Below, in pieces: positions 50,854 through 62,242 of a stretch of 64,000 nt of DNA (position 1 is its first letter; each line of letters opens with the position of its first letter). This stretch comes from Eremomyces bilateralis CBS 781.70. Its lineage: Eukaryota; Ascomycota; Dothideomycetes; Eremomycetales; Eremomycetaceae. The stretch spans positions 124,001 to 188,000 of the forward strand of contig NW_022985075.1 in the NCBI RefSeq assembly GCF_010015585.1. The letters are read 5' to 3'. The notes beneath the pieces are model-generated. The model was not told the DNA's origin. It saw nothing but the letters and a program-made list of their open reading frames with translations, and ran no database searches. The translations under genes were made by a program, and so were the position numbers.

Positions 50854-52043
50854 AGTAGTAGGTAGGCCTCAAGTGAATGTGGGATGCTCCGACGTGCAAC
50901 GCGGGGCACGGCACGAGTGGGGAGGGAAATGGGTTGCAATCAAAGATTGAGAGCCATGGCGGGAAAAGGCGTAGGAAGTGAATGATGGAGTCGGATCAAT
51001 CCTGTCAAGAAAAAAAAGTGCATAGAATTATTGTGTTGTGTGTTTGGGGCGGTTGAAGTTGGAGAGCAGCGTGAGGTATGGGGTGGCTTGAGGCAGAGCG
51101 CAGACCGTGAATGGTGGTAGGCTGCAGCCTTTTTGGCCTTTTCTAAGCCCTTCTCAGCGACAAACACCAACAACCCACACGCACACAAGGTCAACCGCGG
51201 CCCCGAAACTACCAGAAGAAGACCAAATCGGGGAGAGAAAGAAAAGGCAGGATGGAAGAGGTCCAGGGGATGAAAGAGGAGAGACGAAGTTCGGCAAGGC
51301 GATGATGCTAGAGGGAGCTAACTAGCAGAGCTGCAGGATGGATGGAATAGTGGGAAGAATTGATAAATAGATTTTATTGGAACAACCTGAACCTGACATG
51401 GACGTTCAACTGAAAGCCATAGTCTTATTCATCATTCACAAATCACTTCGGGTCTTGGTTCAGATCTAGTGAATCAATCAACAGAATCAAGTGAAACTGG
51501 ACATGGTGGGTGCCTGAGGGCCTGGGCTTCGCTGCCTGACAACTGAACCCCTCCACCGTTACAAAAAAAGCCTCCCCCAAAACTCGGCTGAAAATGGTCC
51601 CTCCGCGTCTGGTCGCTCCAACTAGTTTTCCACGCGTCACTTTGTTGGGTCCGTGCGGGGGTCAATCTAGGCATCAGACGGCATCTGGCATCAATGCATC
51701 ATTGCATCAATATGTCAGATCACATGCAGGAGTCACGTGCACTGCAGGGACTGCGAACACAGAAAGGCTAATTAATCACCAGATTAGGCAACGAGGCGAC
51801 AGTACCCCTGTACAGATGGGCAGGACATGGAAGCTCGCTGGGATAGAGAGTTGGAGGCATTCACGCTCTTCAATCAGGATGATATACCTGCCTCCATATG
51901 CTCGATTCTGGTTGATGATCTGATAATATGATAGACACCGAGTTCACTGCCATCTATGATGTATAATCCTGCCAATCTTAGACTCTACTCTATCCAATTT
52001 CCGTCCCCAAACACCTGCCACCGACCATGACCCTCGATCACTA
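50854..52043. other. Intergenic, nothing recognised
   Basis: This is the promoter of the ubiquitin hydrolase gene (right to left) and the 3' flank of bna3. It has a poly-A stretch near 51009 and low-complexity pieces. No gene is supported. Confidence 0.45.
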
Positions 52044-53573
52044 TCACTGAATGTACTTCTTCAGGCCCCGCAGCCGCTCATGCGCCCTCTCCAATATCTC
52101 GTCGTCTTTGCACACCGCAAACCGCAGCCAATCCTCCACTATGTGCGCGTTCTGCGGCGTAAAGAACTCCGTCGGCGGGATGGCGGCCACCCCCAGTTCC
52201 ACGATGAGGAACCAAGCCAGTTTGAAATCGCGCGGCCGGCTCGCCACATGCGGCGGGAACACGTAGTCTTCTGGAAGCTTCACTTTGGCCATGTTCACCA
52301 GCACTAATTGGGTGGGTTAGCGTATAGGCTCATGCAGTAGACAAGGGAGGTAGCAAACATACCGAAATACCCTCCTTCTGGGTCCGAGTAGGGCAACCCT
52401 AATTCGTCCCAGATGGCGTTGAAGCGGTCCATCTTCCCCTTCATCTCCTTCTTGGACTCCTCCCAGAAATTGTGCCCCTCGGCCTCCTCGAACCCGATGG
52501 CTGTGGCTTCCTGAAGGGGGCTGACGCTGCTGTAGCAGATGCGCGTGTGCGCCGCACTGACGTACTTGATCAGATGCTCCTGGCCGATCAACCAGCCCAC
52601 GCGCCAGCCGGTGGCGTAGAACAGCTTCCCGCCGGACCCCACTGTGAGCGTGAGCCTGTTGATTTCCGGGGAGAGGGTGGCGATCCGCGTGAACGGGACG
52701 TAGTAGAGCTTGTCGTAGACTTCGTCGGAGAGGATGATGATGTTGTGCTCCACGCAGAGGTTGCCAATCGCGAGCAGTTCGTCCCGGGAGAAGACTTTGC
52801 CGATGGGGTTGTGCGGGGTGTTGATCACGACCATCCGCGTTCGTGGAGTGATGGCTGCTTCGAACGCTTTTATGTCGACTGTCCAGTCTCCAGCGGAAGT
52901 GGTTTCAGATGCTCCCCGAGCCGGCGGGTGCATGGGAACGTAGACCACTTTCCCTCCAGGCATCTCGATGTTGCTGACATACCTGTATCGTGGATGAGAG
53001 ACCGAAATGCCACATCACAAGGGGAACTTACTGGTCAAAGAACGGTTCAAAGACAATCACCTCATCCCCGCTTTCCAAGAACCCCATAAAAGCGCTAAGC
53101 ATACCTAACGTCGTACCAGTTAGAGAAATTCATGATGGGAGTAAGATTCCTACCTTCATTTGCGCCAGTGGTGATGGTGACCTCCTTCTCAGGATCCAAC
53201 TCACGGCCAAAGAATGGCGAATACGCTTTCGCAATCGCCTTCTTTAACCTTGGACGCCCCTTTGACATCTCAATCAGCCGCGCTCACGACTGCTACGATG
53301 CAAGGCAATATACCTTCGTCGGAGAATACTGATTACACTCGACCTTATCCAGCGCCTCTTTGGCAGCATTGAGCACGAACTGCGGCGGGTTATACCCGAA
53401 AAACCCCTGTCCCATATTGACAATCGGCTGCACCGGCGACGCCGCCGCCGCTTCATTGATTATGGACCTGCATGATCAGCGTCGAGCCTCCAGGGGGATC
53501 GGTCGACTCACCAGACATCCTGAGGTTGGTTCGCGACGCGGGCAGCGGGTTTGAACGGGTCGGACCGCGGCAT
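52044..53573 (-). CDS. bna3: Kynurenine aminotransferase (BNA3-type, PLP fold I)
   Basis: Six exons, 53512-53573, 53314-53467, 53154-53259, 53032-53104, 52363-52982 and 52044-52303, give 424 aa, the usual size. The motifs in order are NMGQGFFGYNPP, NQYSPTKGRPRLKKAIA, the cofactor-phosphate loop TTGANEGM, EPFFDQY, NTPHNPIGKVF, SDEVYDKLYY, the PLP-lysine motif GGKLFYATGWRVGW and the C-terminal WLRFAVCKDDEIL. The family transaminates kynurenine to kynurenic acid and can act as a cysteine-conjugate beta-lyase. No mitochondrial presequence is obvious, so it is probably cytosolic. Exon 3 was set by the conserved QYSPTK-GRPR junction, not by the nearest acceptor. Confidence 0.9.
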
Positions 53574-54677
53574 GGTGGTGAAGAAGCTGGAATATCGATA
53601 CGGTCGGATGTTGCTCGAGCGTGCTGGCTGTCGGAGAGGGTTGAAGGGACGGGTTGAGCGCAGTCGCATCGAATCAACTGGTGATGGTTCTGGGCTCTCC
53701 CGATATCGGGGTGGTTACGGATTACGACTGGGGTGTGGATTTGGTCAAGTGTGGATGGGGGAGCATGAACCGGAATTGATAAGCGAGGCAAAAGGTATGA
53801 AAAGATGAATGTCAAGCTCTGATAAATGAGTGGTGACGACTGCTGTACGACGGTGAGGTTCGGGTATAATTCTAAGTCTATAATTCAACCGAGATGATAA
53901 GATGACGTGCTGACGCCAAATCAGCGCAACAGATGATGAGTCAACAGTCCAGGGGTCTTAACCCTTAAGTAAATGTTAAATAAGAAAACCATGAGCTCGC
54001 TCAATTAGCATTTCTCCGAATCGGTACAGTAGTCATCAAGTACTGATATCTACCTGATAGGACCGATAACCCCGGGGAACCTCGTTACATATGGGATGCA
54101 CTTCGTACTCTGTGTGCTACTGAATTTCCCTATACGGTATAGCGCGCCATATCAGGCATAGCGCTCTCCCATTTCTAAATCTTCAAATCCTCGAAATATA
54201 AATACTACTACCTACCTCCTAATCTCTTGATAACCCTCTTCTGCCTCTACCTTTCGGTTTCCTTTTCTTCTTGCTTCGCCCTGCCTACTAATCGGGCCCT
54301 TGCTTGCATCATTTTTACCAGCTGAATCACCTGCCGACCTGCACTGCGCCCTACGCAAGATTACCCTCCCTCCTATTCTATTCCATACTTGACCACTCAC
54401 TCCTCATAGCACCCTCTAGATAGTGAGTATATATGCGGTTTTTCTTCCCCCTTTGATGTTACATTTCCTCACAGATTATCGGAGCTCCTCGCTTAACCTA
54501 ACAGTACCATCACGATCTGTGTCCCTAGAGCGCATCCCTTACTCGGCGTCCCCGTCTCCTAAGGCCTATCCCATCGCTGTCACGAGTTGGCTACGGCACT
54601 CGTGAGCTACCTCGACAGAGGACCTTTATATACTGAATTACCTCAATCAACACCGACTTTGGTTTAGTCATGTTGGT

Positions 54678-54713
54678 GTCCTTTTAGCGTAGTGGTTAGC
54701 GCGTCACAATCGC
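54678..54713 (+). other. tRNA-like 5' half (A-box), probably a relic
   Basis: The stretch TTTTAGCGTAGTGGTTAGCG matches the D-arm/A-box pattern of eukaryotic tRNA genes, and GCG-TCACAAT-CGC could mimic an anticodon arm. Position 33 would not be T, and no B-box or matching acceptor strand follows within 100 bp, so it is not an intact tRNA. It may be a decayed tRNA or a SINE-type head. Confidence 0.35.
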
Positions 54714-55170
54714 TTCTACATTCTTGTTTCCATGGCTTTTCGAACGTCAAACTCGATAGGCTTAATCCGTCGACCCTTTCCCCACTCATTTTAACGTACT
54801 CGCTTCTCTCTATCCTTTTCCTCCGAGGTCTGAGCTTATGCCATAGATTATAGCCACCGCCCTCCCTCTCCCCTACTCGTTACTTTATGCATTATACACA
54901 CACCTTCGAGCCTCGACTATTCCGGATCTTTCGTCGCTTTCGTCTCAGACCGCATCATCAATCAAGTTACACCAATCATAGACAGGAGGCGCACCTTCTC
55001 GAACCGGCTAACCTTGATGCTCGGCCACATCTCCCCGTGCACCGCATGATCATGATCGCATAATGATGAACGTGATCGCCTGATCCCTTTATCTTATTCG
55101 AATCGACGGTGGTTTTATACGGACACTGGCATGGGCATTCTATGATTGAATAGGAATTTGGAGTGGACAA

Positions 55171-55605
55171 CTATCCGCCAGTCGGTTTCTGGCTTGAATA
55201 CTTGGAATTGAAGACGCCAGCCTCGGGCCCTTGGACCCTGCTATTCATACGAAAAGTTTCGAGGCGCAGCCCAACACCTTTCAAAGGATCCAGTGAGGCT
55301 GAGCCTGGTAAATTCGGCGATACCGGCAACATTGACGGCGACGATGACGGCGAAGCATTTTGATCCATGAAGGCTTTGCAGTGTGACCGCTCCCGGATAC
55401 GCTCCCGCACGCAACTCATCCATGCATGCTCGAACCGCCTCGAAGGGCCATGGGTCCAATTGCCCTTCTGCTTGAGGTTCGCGATAAGCCACGCGATCTT
55501 ACCCGGGTTTGTATCGCTTTCTTCTCCAACTCCGGATAAATCGAAGCTGGGACTCGTTTTGCTACCGGTAAAGGTGAACTCTCTGTTTTCTTTCGCTTAG
55601 GCAAT
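55171..55605 (-). pseudogene. Orphan reading frame next to MAT1-1-1, possible gene fragment
   Basis: A minus-strand frame of about 144 codons runs open from a TAAG at about 55605 to a stop at 55171, but its first ATG is 60 codons in (55417-55419). The translated text has a protein-like pattern: REFTFTGSKTSPSFDLSGVG, then NPGKIAWLIANLKQKGNW, GPSRRFEHAWMSCVRERI and a Ser/Pro-rich tail. Codon texture and alternating helix-like residues look coding, but I recognise no family and find no partner exon. It could be the last exon of a broken gene or an unknown gene with a distant 5' exon. Confidence 0.35.
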
Positions 55606-56346
55606 CTCGCAATTCGTGTACACAGTAAATTCCGTTTACAGGGTAGGGGGCTCTAGTTCCGGCGGACCGAGCCGGGTCAGCCATGGGTCGTGCAGATCAG
55701 TTGCACACGAGGGACCCACCACTTATTTGAGCTTTCCTTCAAAACTTCCTTTTGTGCAGTATCAAAATCCCCGTCTCGCTCCCGTCCTTGTACTATGGTT
55801 GTCGTACAGTATCAATTCTTAGTGAGTTAGTGTACTCAATCGGCTTAATGGTTTGCAAATCCAGCTTCGTCTTTTGCACGTATAGATTCATTCAAACCCC
55901 TATAGTACAAGGCGCCTTGCAAATGGCCCAGTTGATCACTCGCTACCAGCCCTGATAATCTGGAGCTGGCTGTTCTGTGGTGTTTTAGGGGGTTCACATG
56001 GGCTTGGAAATTCTCTGTCATCTGATTTAGTTCGACGAATCCAATTTCCAGTCGTTCACGGGTATCTACATAAGGATCATGGCGGATGCTCGCGTTCGAC
56101 TCGCTACACCCAAATGGTTAGAGCAACGGTGTGTTATCATGTGTCGAAGCTTGAGTGATAGCAAAGATCATAAACACTAAAACACATACTGGGTATCGTA
56201 TGGAAGCTCTGGTCACATGAACTCGATTTTCCGCGTGTGAATTGCTGTCACCCCTCTACATAAATCTGCGATTCAGATCACTTCTTACTTACTTTCACTC
56301 ATACTCCCGCTTTCAATACTTACTTCTTCTATTATTGGTTTTCCAT

Positions 56347-56384
56347 TCACTCCCCCAGGCAACCACTCACTCCCCTAGGCAACC
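56347..56384. repeat. Direct 18-bp repeat upstream of MAT1-1-1
   Basis: The unit tcactccccYaggcaacc occurs at 56347-56364 and 56367-56384, differing at one base, with a 20-bp period. It is about 400 bp before the MAT1-1-1 ATG, probably in its promoter or leader. Confidence 0.65.
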
Positions 56385-56412
56385 TTGTTCTTGCTGGGTG
56401 AATTGAGCATTA

Positions 56413-56458
56413 TCTCCTTTTCTTCCTTTTCTTCCCTTTCTTCCCTTTCTTCCCTTTC
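56413..56458 (+). repeat. Pyrimidine microsatellite (TTTCTTCCC-type) before MAT1-1-1
   Basis: An uninterrupted C/T tract built of cctttc/ttccc units. Such tracts are common in fungal promoters and 5' leaders. It lies 316 bp upstream of the MAT1-1-1 start. Confidence 0.7.
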
Positions 56459-56774
56459 GCTTCGGCTCTCTCCTCTCCACCACTTCCAGTCCTCCACCTT
56501 CATCCGTTGCCCACGGTCACCTCAAAATTCCATACCACGTCCGCTCGCCTCTAACAAGTTAACATCATCTGGAGAAGGCTTCCTAAGTTAATTCAATTGT
56601 GGTACCACAAAGTCTCATTCCAAGAGGTTTGTCTTTTCTCATCTCCACTGAAAGTTGACACACTAACTCACATAGGTTACTCCAGGCATAGCTGTGACTT
56701 TCAGGGGAACCCGAAAGCCTACCATCACCAAACTCTCAACTCTTCCTCAATCGATTTCTTGCTTTGTTACCGAA

Positions 56775-58070
56775 ATGCCGTCTGCAGCGATGGATGATCA
56801 GGTTGCCAAACGGCCCATGAATTCTTGGTTGGCTTTTCGATGTACATCGACTCTGACTCTCGTTTTGAATTATCGCTAACCATAAATGAAAGCCTTCTAT
56901 TGCACCATATTTGATGGAGTGCCTCAGAAAGAGCGCTCTAGCTTCCTTCGTCAGATGTGGAGCAATGAGCTCTTCCAAGCCAAGTGGGCCATTGTCGGGA
57001 AGTCTTACTCGATTATCCGTGACAAAGTTGGGAAGCAGAATGCAAATCTCACCGAATTCATGGAATTGGTTGCTCCTATCATTGGGATCATCCACCCCGA
57101 CGACTACCTAGAGATGATGGGTTGGGAAATCTGCAAGGTGAATGAAGACCACAAACTCATCCGCGTCGTGGAGCCCGACCTCAATGACTTTGATGAATCC
57201 ATCAAGTCAACCACAATGTCTGCCCACGATGTTATCAAGTACTACCGTGACTCTGGCTACACTGACTTGGAGGACTCAGTGATAGGTAAGCCACTCTTTC
57301 TATTTAAAGCAAGCAGTCACTTACTCAACGCCACAGATGAGAGCAGCGTGAATAGTGGCAACTTGACCATGACGTCCAAGCCTAAGAAGAACGCGAAGAG
57401 CAATCACCTAGTCAAGAATGCGCTCAGAATCGAAGCAGATGTCTCATCAACTGGTTCTGACCCGGCTTCGTTTGCGTCCAATGGCAACAACGCCTGTACC
57501 TTCAGCTCCAACGGACAATCTGCTGTTCCTCCTGCAGCCAACGGCAATGTCGCTGCTGGGAGTGTGGCGAACTTGCACATTGGCCAGATCTTTAATGGAT
57601 TCGTCTGGAACGGCGCTGAGTTCGTGCTCCCGGGCAGCAATGCGGACCACAACTTGAACAACACAGCTGCTGTGCCTCCTCCTGTTGCAGCGACTGCGCA
57701 GCGTCATCGAGCTTATCCTGAACCGCCCTCTATTATCGGTCGCTTTGATTGTGCGCTTGGCTACTCGCGACCCCCTAGCAATCTTCCCTGGCTCGGCTGG
57801 CAAGTGCATATGGGAGGAGCTGCAAATGCTTCACGACTCCATGCTCTTGGAATATTGCTCCATAATGGAGCAGCGCACCAGGCGACTATCAATCCCGGTG
57901 TCCTTCAGCTTCAGCCCTCAGCCGTTGCTCAAACGCCTGGCGCGATGACTGTTCCGACCGCCCCGACCGCTCCATCTGCTCCATCTGCTCCGACTGCCCC
58001 GACTGCTCCGACTGCTCCGACTGCCGGGCCCTCCGTAGCGGCCTCTGGTACCTCTGGTTCGAACCCTTGA
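56775..58070 (+). CDS. MAT1-1-1: Mating-type alpha-box transcription factor MAT1-1-1
   Basis: Three exons, 56775-56841, 56893-57285 and 57337-58070, give 397 aa. The alpha-box (MATalpha_HMG fold) spans residues about 12-110: KRPMNSWLAFRSFYCTIF, then FLRQMWSNELFQAKWAIVGK, SYSIIRDKVGK and VAPIIGIIHPDDYLEMMGWE. The first intron splits the box right after AFR, restoring the AFRS motif, and the second (51 bp, no stop codon in frame) has clean GTAAGC/CACAG borders. The C-terminus is Asn/Ala/Pro-rich and ends in a PTAPTAPSAP-like repeat. It specifies alpha-type mating identity, activating pheromone and receptor genes in the nucleus. No SLA2, APN2 or COX13 gene is visible nearby, unlike the usual Eurotiales MAT locus. 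Confidence 0.93.
57954..58025 (+). repeat. Eight tandem 9-bp units in MAT1-1-1 coding sequence
   Basis: The units (CCGACYGCY or CCATCTGCT) encode Ala-Pro-Thr/Ser triplets at the C-terminus of MAT1-1-1. The unit length keeps the frame, so copy number could vary freely between strains. Confidence 0.85.
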
Positions 58071-58268
58071 GTTCTGATCATTTAGTTCCCCGTCTTCCGC
58101 AGCCTTGGCCCCCTCTTGCGGACGCTTTTTATAGCAACACTGTCAATGCAGATAACTCTTGACCGACAGTTGGAAGTTACTACCGACCACTAGAGTGTTT
58201 TGACCTGGCTAGTCCTCTGTTATTCTGGTCATGAAAGCGGTTTTTAAGATACTAACCGTGGAAGGAGT

Positions 58269-58496
58269 ATGGCACAACTTAGTTTCGGGCGAGGTCCTAA
58301 GGGGGATGATTGTTGCTTATTATGCAAAGGAGCACATGGCGCCGACACATTATTCATATGCAATCATATCTGTTCAACAGAAGACCCTCGGGTTCGTTGG
58401 ACTTGTCCTTTTTTGAGTGATAAATATCGCATCGCTTCCGGTCCATCGATATGCCCCATGGAGCCCAAACCTAAGCGGAAACATTTGCTCCTTTGA
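58269..58496 (+). CDS. Small Cys-rich hypothetical reading frame downstream of MAT1-1-1
   Basis: A 75-codon frame begins with ATG 198 bp after the MAT1-1-1 stop. It contains GDDCCLLCKGAHGADTLFIC, then NHICSTEDPRVRWTCPFLSD and a Lys-rich tail, a Cys spacing that could bind zinc, but no known finger fits. An overlapping frame is of similar length. It might be a small idiomorph gene, a decayed fragment or chance. Confidence 0.25.
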   Translation: MAQLSFGRGPKGDDCCLLCKGAHGADTLFICNHICSTEDPRVRWTCPFLSDKYRIASGPSICPMEPKPKRKHLLL

Positions 58497-59353
58497 TGAA
58501 TCAGAAGAGCCCTCCTGGCCCATGTCCTTACGCGAATCGCAGCGCCCCTGTCTCCGATGTAATCGAAATATATTTGAACATGAATGACTGAGTTGGCTTA
58601 TGATACAAGGCGAGCTCTAGTTAGAAGAAGATATATCTAGTTAGTCTTAAAATTCAATTCAAAGATGGACGGTGGCTCCACTATGGAGCCGTAGCGATTA
58701 ACAGCATCATGCTTCTGAAAATAGCGTGGAGGCATTGAAATTCGAAGGTCAGAGAACTGAAGACTGAGAGAATTAAAGTCCAAAATCAGAACCCCTAAAT
58801 GTCCTGGGAAAGACTGCGTTCCCGTAGGTATGGACGATGGAGCAAGGGTCCGACCCGTGCAAGGCCGTCGGTTGGCACTACGTCAGAGTGCTTTGGAGTA
58901 ATATCGCCAGTAACGAAGTGAGAGCGTTTCGCCTAAGCGGAAAGCCCTCTGAAAACGGCTTTAGAATCCCCCGTTGTTGGAGCCAATTTCGGTAGCACAA
59001 CGTTACTACGTACTCCTTACAAGTTACAACACGGAAATATGAATGCATGTGATGATCTCCTGCCCCAGCCACCCAGCCTCTGCTCTGCTGGTGCCGGTAT
59101 TGCCGAACTCCGAACTCCCGCATTGGCTCCAGTCGGCTCCAGGAACCGATGGCGCTTCTCGGTCGCGTCGCGTCCAGTCCTGGATTTACACTCCAGGGAT
59201 TCGCGCGCAAGGCGCGAGATGCAGGTATCCGACAGAATGGTTCCAAGATCACCATCGCCGCCCACCCTGCACCTATTTCTCGTCCACTACCTAATATTGC
59301 TGCTTTGAATTTTGTATACCCGGAGTCCTTAGTCTTGGTTCACCGAATTCATA
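58497..59353. other. Intergenic, nothing recognised
   Basis: This lies between the MAT1-1-1 area and mgs1. Short frames on both strands at 58.9-59.3 kb have no domain. The right end should hold the mgs1 promoter. Confidence 0.45.
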
Positions 59354-60984
59354 ATGGTAGGTTGTCCGATATGTGGTCATCCCGTCCGCGAAAAGGACAT
59401 CAACGCCCACCTCGACTCCGACTGCGCCGACTTCATCTACGACCCATCCGACGACGGGCCCCCCAAGCCCGCCGGAACCCCCGTATCGACCTTCTTCACT
59501 CCGGCGTCTGCAAAGCCGCCTCGCAAAAGTCCTCCACCCACAAACGGCGTCCCGTCGACAGACACCGGCCCGCAAGGTCCCCCCAACGGCACGAAACGCA
59601 AGCTCGACGATGCCGCCGCCCCCTCCCAACCCTCTCCCTCCGAAACGGCCACCAAGCGCTCTAAACTCTCCAATCTCGACCGCGTCGCCCCACTCGCCGA
59701 CCGCATGCGCCCGCGCACCCTCTCCGACGTCGCCGGCCAAGACCTCGTCAGCCCGCACGGCATCCTCCCCAGTCTCCTCGAGGAAGGTAAAGTCCCGTCG
59801 ATGATCCTCTGGGGCACGCCAGGGACAGGCAAGACGACGATCGCGCGGCTGGTGGCGGCGGGGGTGGGCGGCCGGTGCGTGGAGATCCACAGCACGAGCT
59901 CGGGGGTGGGGGAGTGCAAGCGGATTTTCGCGGAGGCGCGAGGGGAGCTGGCGATGACGGGGCGGCGGACGGTGCTGTTTTGCGATGAGATTCATCGGTT
60001 TACGAAGGCGCAGCAGGATGTGTTTTTGGGGCCGGTGGAGGCAGGTAAGTCGTGGTGTGGAGGATGTGTGGGTGGATGGGGCTGATTGGAATAGGGCAAA
60101 TTACGTTGATCGGAGCGACGACGGAGAATCCGTCTTTTAAAGTGATTAATGCGTTGCTATCCCGATGTCGCGTATTTACGCTTTCGAAACTCTCGGAAAC
60201 GGATATCCTTTCCATCTTGCATCGAGCGATGGCGCAGGAAGACCCGGACGGCACAAGCGCTGCCCTCCTAGACGAAGAAATGCTAACCTACATCGCCCGC
60301 TTCGCATGCGGAGACGCCCGCACCGGCCTCAACCTCCTTGAGCTGGCCCTATCTCTCGCCAAACAACCGACCGTCACCCGTGCCACCCTCCAGCAATCCC
60401 TCACCAAAACCGTCCTCTATGACCGCGCGGGCGACTCGCACTACGACACCATCTCCGCCCTCCACAAATCCATCCGTGGCTCCGACCCTGACGCCGCGCT
60501 GTTCTACCTCGCGCGTATGCTCCACGCCGGCGACGACCCGCTCTTCATCGCCCGTCGGCTGATCGTCGTCGCGTCGGAGGACGTCGGGCTTGCCGACGCC
60601 TCGATGCTGCCGCTAGCCACGGCGGCGCACGCGGCGGTGGAGAAGGTCGGGATGCCGGAGGCGAGAATTAATCTTGCGCACGCGGTGGTGGCGTTGGCGC
60701 GTGCGCCGAAGAGCACGAGAGTGTATCGGGGGCTGGGGGCGGCGATGGCGATGGTGGAGGAGGTGGGGTCGGATGGGGTGGGGATGGAGGTGCCGGCGCA
60801 TCTGCGGATGGGGGTCAGCAAGCTGCTGAAGGAGATGGGGGTCGGGGTGGGGTATAAGTACAACCCGGATTATGAGGATGGCAGGGTGAAGCAGGAGTAC
60901 TTACCCGAGGCGATCCGGGGCCGAACATTCCTGGAGGATCGGGATTTAGGGACGAAGGTCGATCCGGATCTTGATGATACGTAG
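59354..60984 (+). CDS. mgs1: MGS1/WRNIP1-type AAA+ ATPase with UBZ zinc finger
   Basis: Two exons, 59354-60044 and 60095-60984, encode 526 aa. Residues 4-24 form a Rad18-type ubiquitin-binding zinc finger (CPICG ... HLDSDC). A basic/Ser/Pro linker leads to the AAA+ module: LADRMRPRTLSDVAGQ, Walker A WGTPGTGKTT, Walker B LFCDEIHRF and sensor ATTENPSF, with SRCRVFTLSKL after the intron; the C-terminal MgsA-type helical domain contains ASEDVGLADASMLPLA and the ending KYNPDYEDGRVKQEYLPE. The family acts at stalled replication forks with PCNA/Rad18-dependent damage tolerance, in the nucleus. It is strongly GC-rich at the third codon position. It converges on pex14 with only 12 bp between the stop codons. 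Confidence 0.95.
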
Positions 60985-60996
60985 TGACGACCCAAT

Positions 60997-62242
60997 TTAT
61001 CGCACAGCGGCTCTTGCGGATGGGAAATTGCGTGAACTCAGTAGCACGCCTTTGACGCCACGTATATCCGCCTTCACCGCGTCGACCGCATCGATCTTGC
61101 CCGTCCCCGATCCTGCGGTGGAGTTCATGGAGTAGTTGAAGGTGTTCAGGCCGCTCATGCCGTAGTAGGGGCTGGAATACGTGATCCCAGTCAGGTAGCT
61201 ACTCAAGTCCCGGACCTGCTCGTCCATCGCGTCGTTGCTGGATTTGGACGTCTTGGCCGACTCGATCATCTGCTGGAGACGGTCCGATATCGACTGCAAC
61301 TTGGCCTCCTGATCCGTAACAGCATCCCGTGCTGCTTCGGGAAGACCGCTTAGGCTGTCGGGGCCAACCGAGCCGCGACGGGACAGCGCCGGCGATGTCT
61401 GAACTCCAATATCCCGGTGAAACAGCTCGGTGGGGTCCGAATCGCTGGAGGAATCCGATAGTTGATCCGCCTCGACCAGCTGGTTGACTTGGTCTTTGAG
61501 CGTTAGGGGCATAGCCGGTACTGTGGATACAGTGTCGGTCAACCGGTCGTTCAGAGTCGTCAGATGTTCCTGGGTATGGTTGAAGAAGTCATGTCGCGTC
61601 TCGGAGAGGCTCTCCACCAGCGGCTCGACCAAGAACTTCGACGCGCCGTATATGACTGCGGCGGTGGTGCCGGAGGCATATAGAATGTTCCACAGCAAGT
61701 TGGCAGTGATTAGAGGAGGCTTCTTGGCCGAATGCGTAAGGAATTCGGGATATGTGATGATGGGAGGGATATCTTTGGTCGATTGTTTCACAGCCGGCGT
61801 CTCTACCTTCGCAACCGGTGTCTGTATCTTCGCAGCCGGCGCCGAGGGCTGGAGCGTGTTAGGATAAACGACGTTGAAAATAGATACTACGAGCACTAAC
61901 CTGATTATCTGCCTCTTTCACGACCTCTTCCACAGATTGAACCTCTGGACCCAATAACGTCTCTGCATCGGACCGCGGAATCCCCTTCGACTCCAGGAAA
62001 GCCACCTTCCGCTCTCGCGATGCATCCTGGATACTTGGGTCCTGCAGGAACTTCGTAGCTTGGTCCCGGAGACTGGCTTCGGCGGATGCGGCATCCACAT
62101 CCCCAACTGCAACTTCTGCAGTTTTCTTTTCCGGAGAATCGCCCTTTGGTGAAGATGCCACAGCTGCTTCACCATCGGAATGCCCAGGTTGGGCACGCTG
62201 CCATGACGGAATACCGGCGGCGTCTTTCTTGGAGAATGCCAT
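60997..62242 (-). CDS. pex14: PEX14, peroxisomal import docking protein
   Basis: Exons 61901-62242 and 60997-61848 (GTTAGT donor) give 397 aa. The N-terminal Pex14 domain, which binds Pex5 WxxxF motifs, is seen as LRDQATKFLQDPSIQDASRE and KVAFLESKGIPRSDAETLLG (residues about 60-100). A Pro-rich stretch is followed by the membrane-associated segment LLWNILYASGTTAAVIYGAS (about 165-185) and then a coiled-coil region (NHTQEHLTTLNDRLTDTVST; EAKLQSISDRLQQMIESAK). The tail is Ser/Gly-rich. It docks the PTS1/PTS2 receptors at the peroxisome membrane and forms part of the translocation pore. It shares a 433-bp divergent promoter with pex26. Confidence 0.94.

Larger units (their letters stand above)
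53574..56774. other. Low-gene-density 3.2-kb region between bna3 and MAT1-1-1
   Basis: The bna3 promoter lies at the left end. Within the region I see a tRNA-like half, one orphan minus-strand reading frame and short repeats (each listed separately). A 7-bp-stem inverted repeat CACGAGT/ACTCGTG is at 54580-54603. No intact gene and no fragment of SLA2, APN2 or COX13 could be recognised. Confidence 0.5.
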
